This document shows, piece after piece, positions 22,950 through 35,265 of a stretch of DNA of 64,000 nt (its first letter is position 1; each line of letters opens with the position of its first letter). The stretch spans positions 2,299,290-2,363,289 of the forward strand of contig MNCI01004656.1 of assembly GCA_015680685.1 (NCBI GenBank), given 5' to 3'. A program made the translations under genes and the position numbers. The notes below the pieces were generated by a model. That model was not told where the DNA came from. It saw only the letters and a list, made by a program, of their open reading frames with translations, and did no database searches. Origin of the DNA: Gnetum montanum (taxonomy: Eukaryota > Streptophyta > Gnetopsida > Gnetales > Gnetaceae).

Positions 22950-23640
22950 AATCCATCCATAAAGAAAAACAAGGCATGTCTAGTTGTAGTATCGATAACT
23001 TGATCAATGCTAAGCAGAGGGATGTCATCCTAAATAGTTTCTTTATTTAGGTCTCAAAAATCAATGTAAATACAGATACTCCCATTATTCTTGGAAACTA
23101 CCACTATGTTGGACACCCATTCTGTGTAGTCAATAGCTCAAATGAAGCCTCCTCGATATAGTTTTGAAATCTCATCATGAACTACTAAGGTCAAATCAGG
23201 TCTAATCTTATGCACTTTTTGCTTAACTGGTATAATATGGTGTTGTGTTTTACTAAGCATGGATTTAGACTTGACATATCTTCATATGAATAGGTGAATT
23301 CCTTCATGTTATCATGTAAGACTTTGATGATGTCTTGAGCCTATTGAGGTTCTAGTAAGAAACTTAGTTTAAGGGTTTTCTTCTTACCACTATGTGTTGT
23401 GACAAGAATATCAACTAGAGAGTCTTTAGTTATGTCACTATCCTCAAGGTTCAAGCCATTCTAAGGGTTTTCCGATAGAGGCTATGTGGTTAACAAGACT
23501 CTCAAGCTTGAGATCTAAGCAATCAAAGTAGATGCATAGCTTGACAGTACCGTGGGCTCCATGTAAGCACAAAGGTAAACCAAATTGCTCCCAAGTACTC
23601 ATATTTTAATCCTACATGTCAACCAAAAGCATATTAAGTG
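22950..23640 (-). pseudogene. Protease-RT linker and RT start of element Z
   Basis: Read leftwards on the minus strand, this shows KEFTYSYEDMSSLNP at about 23300, then VVHDEISKLYRGGFI, DYTEWVSNIVVVSKNNGSI and DDIPLLSIDQVID, ending in FMDGFS at the left edge. This is the RT finger region of Tat-like pol preceded by the usual SYEDMPGLDP-type linker. The next expected residues, GYNQIR, are on the far side of element A at about 9790. Beyond 23640 no protease or gag could be recognised. Confidence 0.75.
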
Positions 23641-23649
23641 CCACCTAGG

Positions 23650-24235
23650 TAAAAGTGAATAAAATTATGCAAATACATACTATTCTAATTTAACAAGGTC
23701 ATCCAAGGCTATAAATAGAGTAAACATAAGGAAATAAGATGTAGTAAGGGAAAGACATATGTCAAACAAAGGAAAGTAGGAGAAATAAGACCACAAATGA
23801 TCAACAAGGATTACTATTTTATTAGTTTTAGGCCTTATTAGGCCATGATACTTGTTTAAGTTCATAACAAGCCATGGTCACATGGCATCAAATGATGGTT
23901 AGGGAAGGTCGAACCCCACCATTCAATACCACTAAAAGGCTAAACAAGACCATACAGGGCTATAATAAGAATAAACATAATGAAATAAAAGTATTATTGA
24001 GGCTAACCAAGGTTAACAATGCAATAATTTTTAAAACAGGTCATGATGATGATATAGCGAGGTTGAAATAAGGCAATGTAGAATGCACATGATGAATCTT
24101 GGTCAAACCATGGTCACAAAGGATTAGCCTTTCCATTTTTAGCCCTTATCAAGCCATGATTTAAAGCTACAAGGATCATGTGCTTGTTTGGGCATCAATC
24201 ATGGCTATTTCTAGGCTTTTTGAACTAAAAACACA
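23650..24235. other. AT-rich spacer with TTTAGGCC-type repeats
   Basis: It contains AGGCCTTATTAGGCCATGATAC (23830), GCCATGGTCACATGGC (23871) and AGCCCTTATCAAGCCATGATT (24140), in the same orientation as the spacer at 6840-6960. Two short open frames lack known motifs. The stretch separates pol-like sequence from the large tandem array. Confidence 0.4.
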
Positions 24236-24239
24236 AGGG

Positions 24240-27110
24240 TTTTAAGGCTTACATGCTAGACCCCCCTTATTTTGATGCTATCTAGCATGGAAGGGATGAT
24301 CCTGAGCATGGATTAATCATCTAGATAGTTTCCCAAGATTTTCTGGATTAGTTTTTAAGTTTTGACAACTTACATGTTAGTGTAGTTAACTGAGGAAGGG
24401 AATGAACTATTTTTGGCATCAATTTCAACCCCTAGGATCCTCCTTTTAATCTTGATAATGTCTTTCCACCCTAGGAAGGATGGTCCCAGCATGGAAACTA
24501 AGGAAACTAGATTGTATGCCATTCAAAGGATCAAAATTAAGGTTCCAAGGCCTTCACAAGGTAGTGCAGGGCTAGATTTATCAAAATTGAACGTCTTGAA
24601 GGTTAAAAAGGGCTAAAATGTAGGTTTTCAAACTTTACCCCTCTATTTCCATAGTGGCCAAAGTGGATGGAAATGGGCTTAGCATGGATAATCCAAATCC
24701 AAGCTAAAACAAGATCAAACAATGCTCAAGAGGTAGCTAGAACCCAAATCTAGAAGTTGTACATCTCCCAAATTTGTTTTAAGGTCATTTCAAAAGGTTT
24801 TGAGTGTAAGAACAAGTTTGAAGTAGTCTCCACACTAGCTAATGTGGATCTAGCATGGAGTAGAGGTGGGACTCTTGTTTTTTGATCTTATGATATTCTA
24901 GAGAGCAAATCAACTAGGTTTCCATGCCCCTAGGATAGCAAACTATGATTTCTCAAGTTTTTGTTCAATTTTAGTCATGTTTGGAGGTTTTTTGAATTCA
25001 TGAAATGTTACAACCCCCTTGATCCACATTGAGAGAGTTACTCTAGCATGGAAGATGCAAGTGGATGAAATCTAATGGCTAAAATAGAACCAAACAGGCA
25101 TCTAGCTAAGGCTATAAGGTCTCAGTCTTTCTTCAATGTATACTTTTGGCCTCTCGGGATGTCAAAACTATGTCAAAAGGGGAAAAGTAACCCTTTAACA
25201 CTGTGTCCACATTGGCCAGCATGGAAGAAGAGGTGCCCATCATGGATAGATCATAGATATTAGATCTACATTAGTTTTTACGATAATTAATCATGCATGT
25301 TAGCCCCCGAGGTCACTGGTCTCAAAGGTTAGGGTTTAGAGTCAAAATCTAGGGGTTTCTAAGGTTTTTAAGTGGTTTATTGAGTCATCCCCCCCCCCCC
25401 CTTGGATCCACACTGGCTCTAAGCTGGGTAGCCTAGATCTAGTGTGGAGAACCTTACGAAATGGTCTTGATCATGCATGTGTGTTTCTAGGGTCACTAGT
25501 ATTGATGGCTAAGGCTCAATGTTAGAATTTGGCAATTTTGATGGTTTTTAGGAAGTTTTTTAGCTGCCTTCCCAACACCCCCCCCCCCCCACCTTTGTTC
25601 CATGCTGGCTCCATGTTGACTAGCATGGATCTAGTGTGAAGGATCATAGGGAATTAGTTTTTGGTTGTTTTCAATTAATCTTGGCTATGTATGTCTATTC
25701 TCGAGGTCATTGGTGCTGATCGTCAGAGCCTAGGATCAAAACTTGGTAATTTTGACGGTCCCTTGAGGGTTCTCTAGCTTGCCTCTTTAGTTCCATGCTA
25801 GCTAGCATGGAACCAATGTAGGAGACCTTAGGAGATTAACTTATGTCTATTTTAGGCTAAATTTTCAAATTTTAGTAACTCCCAACTATGTGGATAGAAT
25901 TTTAGGATAAGTTTAGGTCATTTTTTGTTATTTTGATGCATCTATGACCTCCCATGAATATTGCTAGTTTCATCCATGTTGCTCCATGCTAGCCAGCATG
26001 GAGGCCAAGAAAATCATGAAAAATAAATATGTTTGACAAGTTTTAGTGGTTGGTGCCTCTAACAAGATTGGGTTATCAATAGAAGTCCATCTAGAGGTAA
26101 ATCTTAAGAGTTTTGGCTATCCCCCTATCCATTCATGCTAGCTCCACACTAGCGTGGATCTCCCCCTAGCATGGATGAACTTGAAGTTAAGTTTTGAGCC
26201 ACTTTCAAGAAGTTTCAATAGGGTTTTGAAGCTTATGGGACTATAGAGGATCAAGAGTCATGATTCAATGTTCAAATCAATCAATTTGAAGGCTATGAGG
26301 TGTCCATGTTATCATTCCCCCTTTTCTCCACATTGGGTAGGGTGGCCTTAGTGTGGAAGAAAGGGGGTAATGACGTTTTTCCATTTTTGTTCAACTTTAT
26401 GATACTTAAAGGCTCTGAGAGGCTCCAGCAAGATTTGGAGGTCACTAGGGTAGGTCAATAGGTTGTTTCTAGTTATGGAGAAGGTTATATAGCACATCCA
26501 TAGGGCATCCACATTGGCTTCATGTTGGCCAACATGGACAAGAGGGTTCACTGGTGAGGAGAAGATTCAAGGATTAAAATCAACTCAAACTTCTACCACT
26601 ATCAACTACCAAAGGTCATTGGGAAGCATATGGATTCTCTAGGTAACATTTATGGTTACTCAGGATTTGGACAAGGGTTTTATCTTATACCCCCTGAGCC
26701 TTCACACTAGCTACACACTAGCCAATGTGGAGGGAGACTTCACTAAAGTGGATCAACTTTAACTAGGTTTGGTGAGGTTTTGGGGATACTATGAGTGCTT
26801 GAAGTGGTTCTAGTTCATGTGGGTTTACCAAGGGATCAAATTCTGGTGTGATGGATACTAAGGGGTAAGAATGCATGTCACTCCCTAGCTTCATGCTGGG
26901 CAATATTTCCTTAGCATGGAAGCCCAAGATTCCAAGTTTTTACTAGATCTAATCCCCTATTAGAGCCTGGGATTGGATGAGGTAGGTTATAGCTTCCAAG
27001 AATGGCAAGGAAGCTAGGTTTTAAAGGTTTTAAAAGGTGGGAAGCATGCATCCATGCTAGATCCATGCTACCCAATATAGATGCATGAGGGTTAAGGTTT
27101 AAACATGGTT
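24240..27110. repeat. Degenerate tandem array, about 16 units of about 189 bp
   Basis: Each unit contains the near-palindromic core TCCATGCTGGCTAGCATGGA or a decayed form. Cores lie near 24296, 24480, 24680, 24850, 25040, 25210, 25420, 25600, 25790, 25980, 26140, 26330, 26515, 26710, 26900 and 27055, so the spacing is 160-200 bp. Two neighbouring units carry a run of 13 C at 25389-25401 and 25578-25590, exactly 189 bp apart, which fixes the period there. Units also share CTAGGTTT, TTTTGA.GGTTTT and GGTCACTAG phrases. A related core occurs in the Z LTR at 5500-5830. No gene is visible. Confidence 0.8.
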
Positions 27111-27959
27111 TTAGGTAATTAAGGAATCAAAACCTCAGTGTTGATGTAGTTTTTAGTCTAAAAACACCATGCATGAGAGTGTATGATGGTGTCCATGGCT
27201 CAAAACTAAGAAAAACCAAGAAGATTAAAAGTAAGTGTTGTTTCATCTTCTACTCTGAGTGTGGAGAAAACTCTCCTCCCATCCCTCCTTGCACTTTCAT
27301 GCTCTTTGAGTTCCAATGCATAAAATTGGCAATGGGGGTGAGGGTGGAAACATTTAGGTTTATGCTTTATTTTTATTGTTCTTGTGACTAAAACACTAAC
27401 CACACCTCCCATTCCACATCCAGCTCATTGAAGTAGAGCTTTAGGAGAGTTTTTTGCTATAGAAATCATCTTCCTTCAATGTTGAATCACTAGAATGTCC
27501 TACCTACTAGCATAGAAGCCTTAACTCCTTTAGTTTTCAAGCCTCTACAACATTGGTGCAACTAGGATGAAGAAATGTGGAGGATCAAGTAAAACCCCAA
27601 AACTTCAAAAGGTAGATAAGGATATTTAGAACCTCTTCAAGCTACCCAAGCCTATTTCAATTTATAATTCCTCCTCACTCACTCCTAAGTAGGTCATCTC
27701 TAGCCATTTTTGTATTCTTCTAACTAGGATAAAGGTTGTTTTCTTCTAGCACATGAACTATCCCACCATCACTGCTCATAGCCTCATTTTCCACATGCTC
27801 AACCCATGAGCATGGAAAAGCATGACCTTAAGCATTAGAGTTCAGACTTCGCTAAGATCGGGCATGCCTATACATAGATGCCTATATTCTAGTTTGAATC
27901 CATCCATCCCTGAATCATAATGATGTACTTCTGCAAGGCCATGGGCCTCCTCACGATAC
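27111..27959. other. Junction between tandem array and element B, no gene seen
   Basis: Two overlapping open frames at 27173-27412 on opposite strands have no recognisable motif. The stretch 27830-27955 (TTCAGACTTCGCTAAGATCGGG) resembles nothing else here. It replaces the first part of the expected B LTR. Confidence 0.35.
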
Positions 27960-28626
27960 GATTTTTATTATTTTTTATGTTTTATGTTTTGGGTGCTTAA
28001 AATAAAGGATGAAAGGATTCAAGCAATTTAAATGCTAATTTAACCTAACAAACTATACTTAACAAATCCTAACATAAGCATCCATTCCCACTTGCTGTAC
28101 ACATCCTGAACATAACACTACTAGGTTATCAAACGTTAAGCATTACTGGGATTATCAAGTGCCATTTGCATGCTTGAAGTGATTGTACTTAAGTGTTTCA
28201 TTAATTTTTATTTAACCTAACTATATTAGTCTACCTTAATTTACTTAAAAGAATAAAATAAAATTGCTAAAAACATTAAATGCATGATGAAAATATTTAA
28301 TCTAGTCAAAGTGCAACAAGGTTTATCAGAAAGCTTGTCTTTATTTCTACACACACTATCATGCTCAGATACAACAATGCTCAAATACCTATACATACAG
28401 TGACTCCTACTATGGGCACTTGAGAAATATTCTAACTTTCAAATAACAAAACTATAAGATCTCTACTACAACTATGATAAGACATGACATAAACATGATG
28501 GGTGAGCATGTATTTATAGGTGAAAATAGATACTATGTTAACAGAGCCACATCAACACATCAAATCATGCATCAATGGGGTCTAGTTAATGGGGCCTAGT
28601 CAATGTAGCCAATCCATGATTCATCA
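27960..28626 (-). repeat. Element B left LTR, outer end missing
   Basis: From ATTTTTATTATTTTTTAT onwards it follows the A LTR, including TCCTAACATAAGCATCCATTCCCACTTGCTGTACACATCC here given only as a landmark near 28067. It ends at ATTCATCA, followed by TACCTCCACAACC, a minus-strand purine tract. The TATA box is at 28512-28518 (minus) and repeats CATCAATGGGGTCTAGTTAATGGGGCC lie at about 28571. Confidence 0.75.
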
Positions 28627-28879
28627 TACCTCCACAACCGAATGAAAACTCATGCATGAGTTTTTTACAAATTTGAGAATGTATGAAATTATTAACTAAC
28701 CACAAACATATGACAAACATAAACAAATGCAAACAAATACTAAATGCTTGGGTGTACGGATATACCATGATTAAAAAATTTTCTAGTGTTTAAGACTACA
28801 AAATTGACCAGCACAAAATTTGATGGACACATTCTCCTCTAATGGCATAAATATGATAGAAGAAGATTAAACGGTCTTA

Positions 28880-31460
28880 AGTGATGGAGGCTCTTAAGGT
28901 TCTAAGGGACCTTATGCTGCTTCAACTGCACATAGTGGTTGAGGCTATTGTGGCTATCTTAATACTACTGCATCTTCTAGTGGAAGATGGAAAGCATGCA
29001 AAAATTCTCTCATCTTCTCCTTCTTAATCCTAGGATCATGCACAATCCATGAAGCTTCATCAATATGGGTCAAAATGGGCACATCCTACGGATAGAGCAT
29101 TATTGGGAATAACTCTTTGGCATTAATAAACCAGGCAACAAATGTTTTGTGCTTAATGTCAAATGTCTTGATTGCATTTTGTAACTCTTGGTAATCATTC
29201 ATTATTTTGGCCAAGTTCTCAGTGGTTAATCTTTGATCAATGAATCTTTCCCTAAGAACATAGAGTTCAACATTTATAGTTTCAAGCTTTTGTTTGGTCT
29301 CCTTGTGGTGCTTGAACTCTACCTCATATAGAAAGTATGAGTCGGCCACCTACTTTTCTAACTCTAATTGTAGTCATCCAACAATCAACATTACCAAATT
29401 TTCATATCTAAGATTGGAAAGCTCCATGTATTCAATCATCTCATCTATTTGCAACTCTTTCATGTGGATCTCCACTTTGTGGTAGACATTTATCCCATCA
29501 ATGATAGGTTGCCACAATTCTTTTCCTTGCTAGAGTTGTTAGAGGATCTCATTGACCTTTGCCTTAGCCATCTAGATATGTTTTTCATTAACTTCTTTCT
29601 ATAGGCCAACCTAATCTCTGTAGTGATGGTTGACTCTCTCAAATTTAAGAGCCTCATTCTTCTAGGTGGTCATCTCAATCATATATTTTTGGCATAAGAC
29701 ATAGAATTCTTGTATAGAGAGATTTCTATTCTTTGTTATCAATTTCCTAAGCTCAATGTTCACCCTAGCTAGCTACTCTTGCTATTGATGGATGAATTCT
29801 TTCATTTGTTGTTTCTACACATCAACATTCCATAGGTGATGATTTTCTGTTATCAGCATCTCATTCTCTTGGTGCATCTAGACCATGTCCTTCTAAACTG
29901 AATATGTTTTGGCCTTAACCATGAACTAGTCAAAGATGGTCATCACCATCTCTACCTCAACCTATTTAAGTCTATCTTGAATTTTTTGGAAAGCTTCATC
30001 TCTTATTAATTTTGTGCTTAATTTGGCAACCTACATGTTCAAGCATTGGTTTTTTGCTTGAGCCATTTCAGGTTTTCCCTCTAAAATAATGCACTTTTCA
30101 TTTACCTCCAATAACTCCAACTATGTTGTGGTGATATTATTCAAAAAACCAAAGATATCTGGAATTGGTTGCCTTTCCCACTAGTTAGTCGAGCAACTCT
30201 TTATGCTAGGCTACACTTAGTCTTTCACTAACAATTCCTACAAACATCTACACATATTTGAGTGCAAAAACATCTAGTACATGCACCACATGTGCATTTA
30301 AACCTTCAAAAATTTTGTTAGCAATTACTTTTGCTACTGTTTCCTACACTTGGTGCTACATCACCAATAAAGTTGCCCCTATACCCTCCTCCAAGTGCAT
30401 CAAAAAGATAGTGGCATTCCTAGAGATTTTTGGGAATTGATGCAATTGTGAGAAAGATATCATCACCTCTTGGGCACTATCATTTAACCTTGTGTATAGC
30501 TATGTTCTTTTAGTAAAGAATATTGGCCCACTTCATTGAGGTGACTCATTATAGGATGATATATAGATGGATCATCACCACTGGTTCTTGCATACTAGTT
30601 TCACTCATGCAAGAGTTTTCCTTCCACTAGAAATATTAGGGTTTTCCTTCCACATTTATTCTCCTTGAAATGCTTCTCTATCTCTAGATAGATTAACTAT
30701 GGAAGGTTAACTAGCAATTTTCTACTTAGAGCGTTATAGGCATGGGTAGATAAGGCTATCACCTTACTAGGCCTCATCATTATATTGAGGTAATAGGTCA
30801 CTATCCTAAAGTATATTCACTCCACTAGTGTGATCATGATAAACTCCTCATGATCAACCTCATAACACCATTGGGTCCACTCCCTTTTGGCTTCAAGGTC
30901 TTCTTGCATTAAGATTTCTACCAAATGAGTGTCAAAATTAGGTAGACCAAGAGCCTACACAATCTCTCTTGCCAAGTAGGACATTTGGATGTCCTTGATT
31001 CTCATAATGACTTCTACCTTTCTACTATTTCAAAATAGATATGTCTCCCTCATTTACCACTCTCCACTAGTAGTGATGAATAGTCATATGGAAGAGCTTT
31101 ATAATTATGCCTTGAATTCTCGTGGAGAATGTTCCAAGAATGATTCAAAGTTCAATATTTAAAAACTGAGTGTTAATCTTTATGAGGCTTGTTCGTATTT
31201 AGGCATGCTTGTGTCAACATGACCTCAAGTCTTGGTATGGGCCCTAGTGCCTCTTCTCTTTGGGATTGTACAATTGTAGCCTCTTTTTCAAGAATTTGTC
31301 AAATATATTCCACTTCAAGCTCCTTCTGAAGAGGTTCCATCACATGAGTTTCTACTACATGCTCCTAAGCTTGTTCTTCCTAGCCCCTTCTAGTTCTAGA
31401 TCATTTATCCTTTGGTTGTGATGGTTCTCCTTCCTATGAGCATTTTGATCTAAGTGTCAT
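28880..31460 (-). pseudogene. Env-position ORF of element B
   Basis: This is the counterpart of the A and C frames. The likely start is the ATG at 31460-31458 (MTLRSKCS), directly after TTGTGATTGTAG on the minus strand. The helical part is clear at 29086-29349, with ELYVLRERFIDQRLTTENLA, MNDYQELQNAIKTFDIKHK and WFINAKELFPIM. These are near-identical phrases to A at 11028-11456. Stops break the rest. The conserved phrase order across A, B and C shows it was one protein with an N-terminal globular part and a long coiled-coil tail. Confidence 0.65.
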
Positions 31461-31924
31461 CTACAATCACAACATGACCAAGGATTAGAACTTATTGTAT
31501 AACTTTGAAACATTGGGAATACCTTGTCTCTTGGGGTAGTTACACTTGGCTAAGTTGTGATCATGGCCTAGTTGGTTATTTTTATATTATTTTATTATTA
31601 TTTAAATATTAATAAATACTTTTAGGTTAACCAAAGTTTTTTGGAAGGGTTAAGCTCTCAAAAATTGATGGTTTAATATTATTTTATTCATTAATCCTTT
31701 GAGGGAGTTGGAAAATTTTTTAAAAAAATTTCATGGAAAACCTTAAGGTTTATGGTCCCCACAACTAAGAGCATACCTCCAATTGCTACAGTATTAAAGA
31801 ATGAAGTGATTTGGATAAACAGTGTATAAGTTATGAGCTCTAGAAGGTTTTTGGCTCTAAAAATTACAAAAACCTCCCTTTCTATTTTGAAGCAAATGAT
31901 AAAAATTTCAAAGTGTTGCATGAT

Positions 31925-31964
31925 ATTTATAGAATTTTTTGGCTACATTGATGGGGCCTGGTTA
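31925..31964 (-). promoter_or_regulatory. Internal promoter-like module of element B
   Basis: ATTTATA at 31925-31931 gives a minus-strand TATAAAT. It is followed by ACATTGATGGGGCCTGGTTA (31945-31964), matching the GGGGTCTAGTTAATGGGGCC repeats in the U3 of B's own LTR at about 28578. The env-position ATG is about 465 bp downstream on the minus strand. Confidence 0.6.
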
Positions 31965-31999
31965 ACACGACTGTTTATCACCACTAACCTTGTCAAAAG

Positions 32000-33440
32000 T
32001 AATGAAAGAAATAAGGATTTTTAAAATGAAATATGGGTTAAATAGAAGCCCAGAAAGCCAAGAACATGATGAAATTATTAGAAGAGGGTCTTGATATTTA
32101 GAAAATTAAGGAATAAGTAGAGAACAAGATTTGATAAAGAATAATGTCTTAAGGAGCACAAAGTTGGATGCACAATGGAATGCATAGAAGCTTTTGATTG
32201 TAGTAATGTATAAGGGTAAGAAACATAACTATCCGAACTATGAGATATGCAAGTGGGTCCTCCCCATAGTAGCACATGCCCTTTTTGCCCTTGCATATCC
32301 TCAACCAAGGAGTCCATGGAACCGATGGTTGATTAATAGTTACAAAAAGTTAAAGACTAAACTTGAAGAACCTATTTAGGAATTTCAACATATCAAACTA
32401 ACACATGAAACAAAAACATGAAAACTAGTAGTGAGATGAGTTATGGAAAGCATTGATAAATGAGAGAGAGAATGGAATGGATGTTTCAATCATGGTCACA
32501 TAAAGTTCCTTTATAAGTTTCATGGTTAAATGACCTCATAAAGTCCAACCTTAGTCTAGACCAAAACCAACCACTTTCAGTGACTTTGCACCATGACTTT
32601 AGGACCAGTCCACCCCCTCAAGACACAAGAATGCTTTCATGGATAACCAGCATTCCTTATTTGAGTAGAAAAGAGATGTAGAAAGTGAGAAAGAACCTTA
32701 GTTAGAGGGGGCCTTCAGGCATGGGTAACATGTCTTTCTAGTCCCATAACAAGTGCTTGTAGTCCATTTATTTTGTTTAAGGTGTGTGCTTTAAATTTTC
32801 ATCATTTTTCATTTTTTATTCTGTTTTAATTTTTGTTTTATTACTTTTTTTTGGAATTTTGTGGATAAGAACCATACCATGCAAAGACTTAACCAACTTC
32901 TTGTTATTAGTCAACATAGAATGGTAATAAATACATAAAAAACACACTTGCACTCAAACATTTGGATCCTTTCCAAGCTTGAAAACTACTGAGGTCACAA
33001 GTTTGTTAAAGATTTATTCATGAAAAAGGAACCTCATATTCCTCAAATAAGAAAAACCATAGAGTTTGTAGATGGATGGATGATTTGGACTCACTACTTG
33101 TTCCATGAGAAATAAACCAATCTTAGTTATCAGTCATCAAAATTTAAAAATAGAAACCTAACACTGACAAACCAAAACATTAAGTACAAACCACCATTAG
33201 TAACTAGCAATAGCACCATTGTGTCCTAGTCACAATAAAGCATGTTTTATTAAAAGAGAAGAAAAATTCACACAAAAATAAGGAAAAATATATAAGAAAT
33301 TATAAAATATTCAAGAAATATAAAATGTACTAACAATGTTGTAAAATAAAAATTGGAAAAACTAATAAAGTAAAAATAAAAATGATACAAAAACATAGAA
33401 AGTGTAAAACCAAAAAGTAGAAAAAGTACAAAGCCACTCA
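32000..33440. other. Conserved non-coding block of element B
   Basis: It shares with element A the landmarks GTGGGTCCTCCCCATAGTAG (32253), TGGTTAAATGACCTCATAAA (32523), CCACTTTCAGTGACTTTGC (32571), TTAGAGGGGGCCTTCAGGC (32702) and CATACCATGCAAAGACTTA (32873). No coding frame is visible. Confidence 0.7.
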
Positions 33441-33444
33441 ATAG

Positions 33445-34170
33445 ATTAGCATGGATGACCATATCCCCCATGACTAAGTTGAAAGAAAGAGATTCAAAAA
33501 ATTGATTATGGCTATTCATCTATTGAGGCATTGCTTCCACTGGCTTACTTGGATTCATGGAAGGGCTTGACTTGTTGTGTGTTGACCAAATGCTTTTTGT
33601 TTAGGCTATCAAGTTTGTAGATTAACATGGTCCCAGAAGGAAAGGTTTCATAGATAATATAAGGCTCCTCCCACAATGTTTGGAACTTAGTTCATTGAAG
33701 TACATGTGTGGGGTTCCAATAGGGAACCTTTTTCTCTGGTTGAAATTTTATTTTCTGTATTCTAATGTCATAGTACTATTTTTGAATGCCTTGTGCACTT
33801 CATTCCAAGATAGTGCCACTAATCATTTTTCATCTAGCATGTTAAGGTTGATCAATTGTTCTCTTTGTGCTAGACTTAGGTCATGATCTAGGTCACATGT
33901 TGTTGAAAGTGTATGAAGCTTGAATTGAATGGGAAGCGTCAATAGTTTTCTATATACTAGCTCATAGAGAGAGTAGCCTATAGAGAGTTTCCATGTTGAG
34001 AAATAGGCCTAGAGGACATTGTTTATTTTTGTGCTCTAGTCCCTCCTATATTTGCTAATAGTTCTTGTTAAGATCATTGTAATATCCCTGTTAGTAACCT
34101 CTGCTTGACCATTTCCTTGGGAGTGGTAGGATGTTATTAATTTATGTTCAACCCTCAAGTGTTGCATAAG
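33445..34170 (-). pseudogene. Integrase of element B, C-terminal part
   Basis: The minus-strand frame ends in the pol tail at about 33450-33600. The core is at 34036-34170, with VEHKLITSYHSQGNGQAEVTN, in which the core Glu (QAEVTN) is kept. Element C is inserted just upstream of VEHKL. The remainder of the core resumes at 42885. Confidence 0.75.
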
Positions 34171-35084
34171 TGATGAGTGGTAAGGTACCCCTACACTCAA
34201 CCATATGAATACGATCATTTCACGCATGATCTGGTCGAACTCCGTAGACGAACTAGTTGTGGTATCTAGATTGTTATCCTTAGGTTGCAGTTCACTGTTT
34301 TCCCATCTGGACTAGTGTTAACTTTGTCATGTATGGTTTAGCCCAGAATGAGGTGTATGATGTGTTCCTATGCTAATGCTACTCCTAGGTATGATGGTAA
34401 ATCAGATTAAGTAGACTACGAGAGAAATGGTGAAAGAGAATATAAGCTAGCCTAAGTGTGATGAGCATCCGTTCCTTAATTATCTATACACATCTTGGAC
34501 TTCGTGCATGGCTACCACTGGGATTACCAAGTGTAGATCCTAGGTATGCTACTAGGTTACCAAGTAGTCACACTTAAATACTCATGATCAAGTCATACTC
34601 ATTCCACATTTAACAGGAGTTTAGGGTAAGAATATATTAACTAGGAAAGAAGTAAATAATAATTAATTAAATAATTAAGCTAAGTGAATAATGCAATGAT
34701 GAAGTAATCTTGATCTCTATTTCTGGTCATGTGCGTGTCAAAGTATGTCACACTCGAATAAGGATGCCGTATAATTACAATCACCACACTGCAGGCNAAT
34801 GCAATGATGAAGTAATCTTGATCTCTATTTCTGGTCATGTGCGTGTCAAAGTATGTCACACTCGAATAAGGATGCCGTATAATTACAATCACCACACTGC
34901 AGGCATACACTAGGAGAGAAGGATTAAGAGAAGAACTACATAAAACTTAACACTTAAACTAAGAACTAAAAAACTAAAACTTAAAAACCACTTATCGGAA
35001 CTGTCAACCTCTTATTTATAGATGAGGAGACAAGCTGCAATATCGTGTACGCGATATCGCGATTAACTAAATGGCGACTCATCA
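34171..35084 (-). repeat. Element C left LTR (3' LTR)
   Basis: It is closely similar to 42088-42879 but longer by about 120 bp. Most of that is the exact duplication around the N at 34797. The minus-strand TATA box TATAAATAA is at 35012-35020. Between it and the LTR end lie CGATATCGCG palindromes. Confidence 0.9.
34690..34904. repeat. 107-bp exact duplication around a single N
   Basis: Bases 34690-34796 and 34798-34904 are identical and separated by one N at 34797. The sister LTR at 42088-42879 has the segment only once. This looks like an unmerged overlap at a contig join, not biology. Two open frames across it (34680-34913) are artefacts. Confidence 0.85.
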
Positions 35085-35265
35085 TACCCCCATGACTGAA
35101 TGAAAACTCATCCTCGAGTTACACTGAGAACAAGCTCCATTGATTACACAGTGGATAGGTATGGGATTATTGGATGGTGAAAATGGATTTATGCTACAGT
35201 ATGGAGTCAAAACGAAATTGAGACACAACACAAAGAATGTGCTACAACTACAACATTGGTGGAAC

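Noticed and set aside
27850-27880. 5S rRNA-like or tRNA-like gene near TTCAGACTTCGCTAAGATCGGG
   Set aside because: It is too short and lacks the flanking control elements and fold of a 5S or tRNA gene; I see no support.
34680-34913. Open frames on both strands across the N
   Set aside because: Their repeated protein sequence only reflects the 107-bp duplication around the N, which is probably an assembly artefact.
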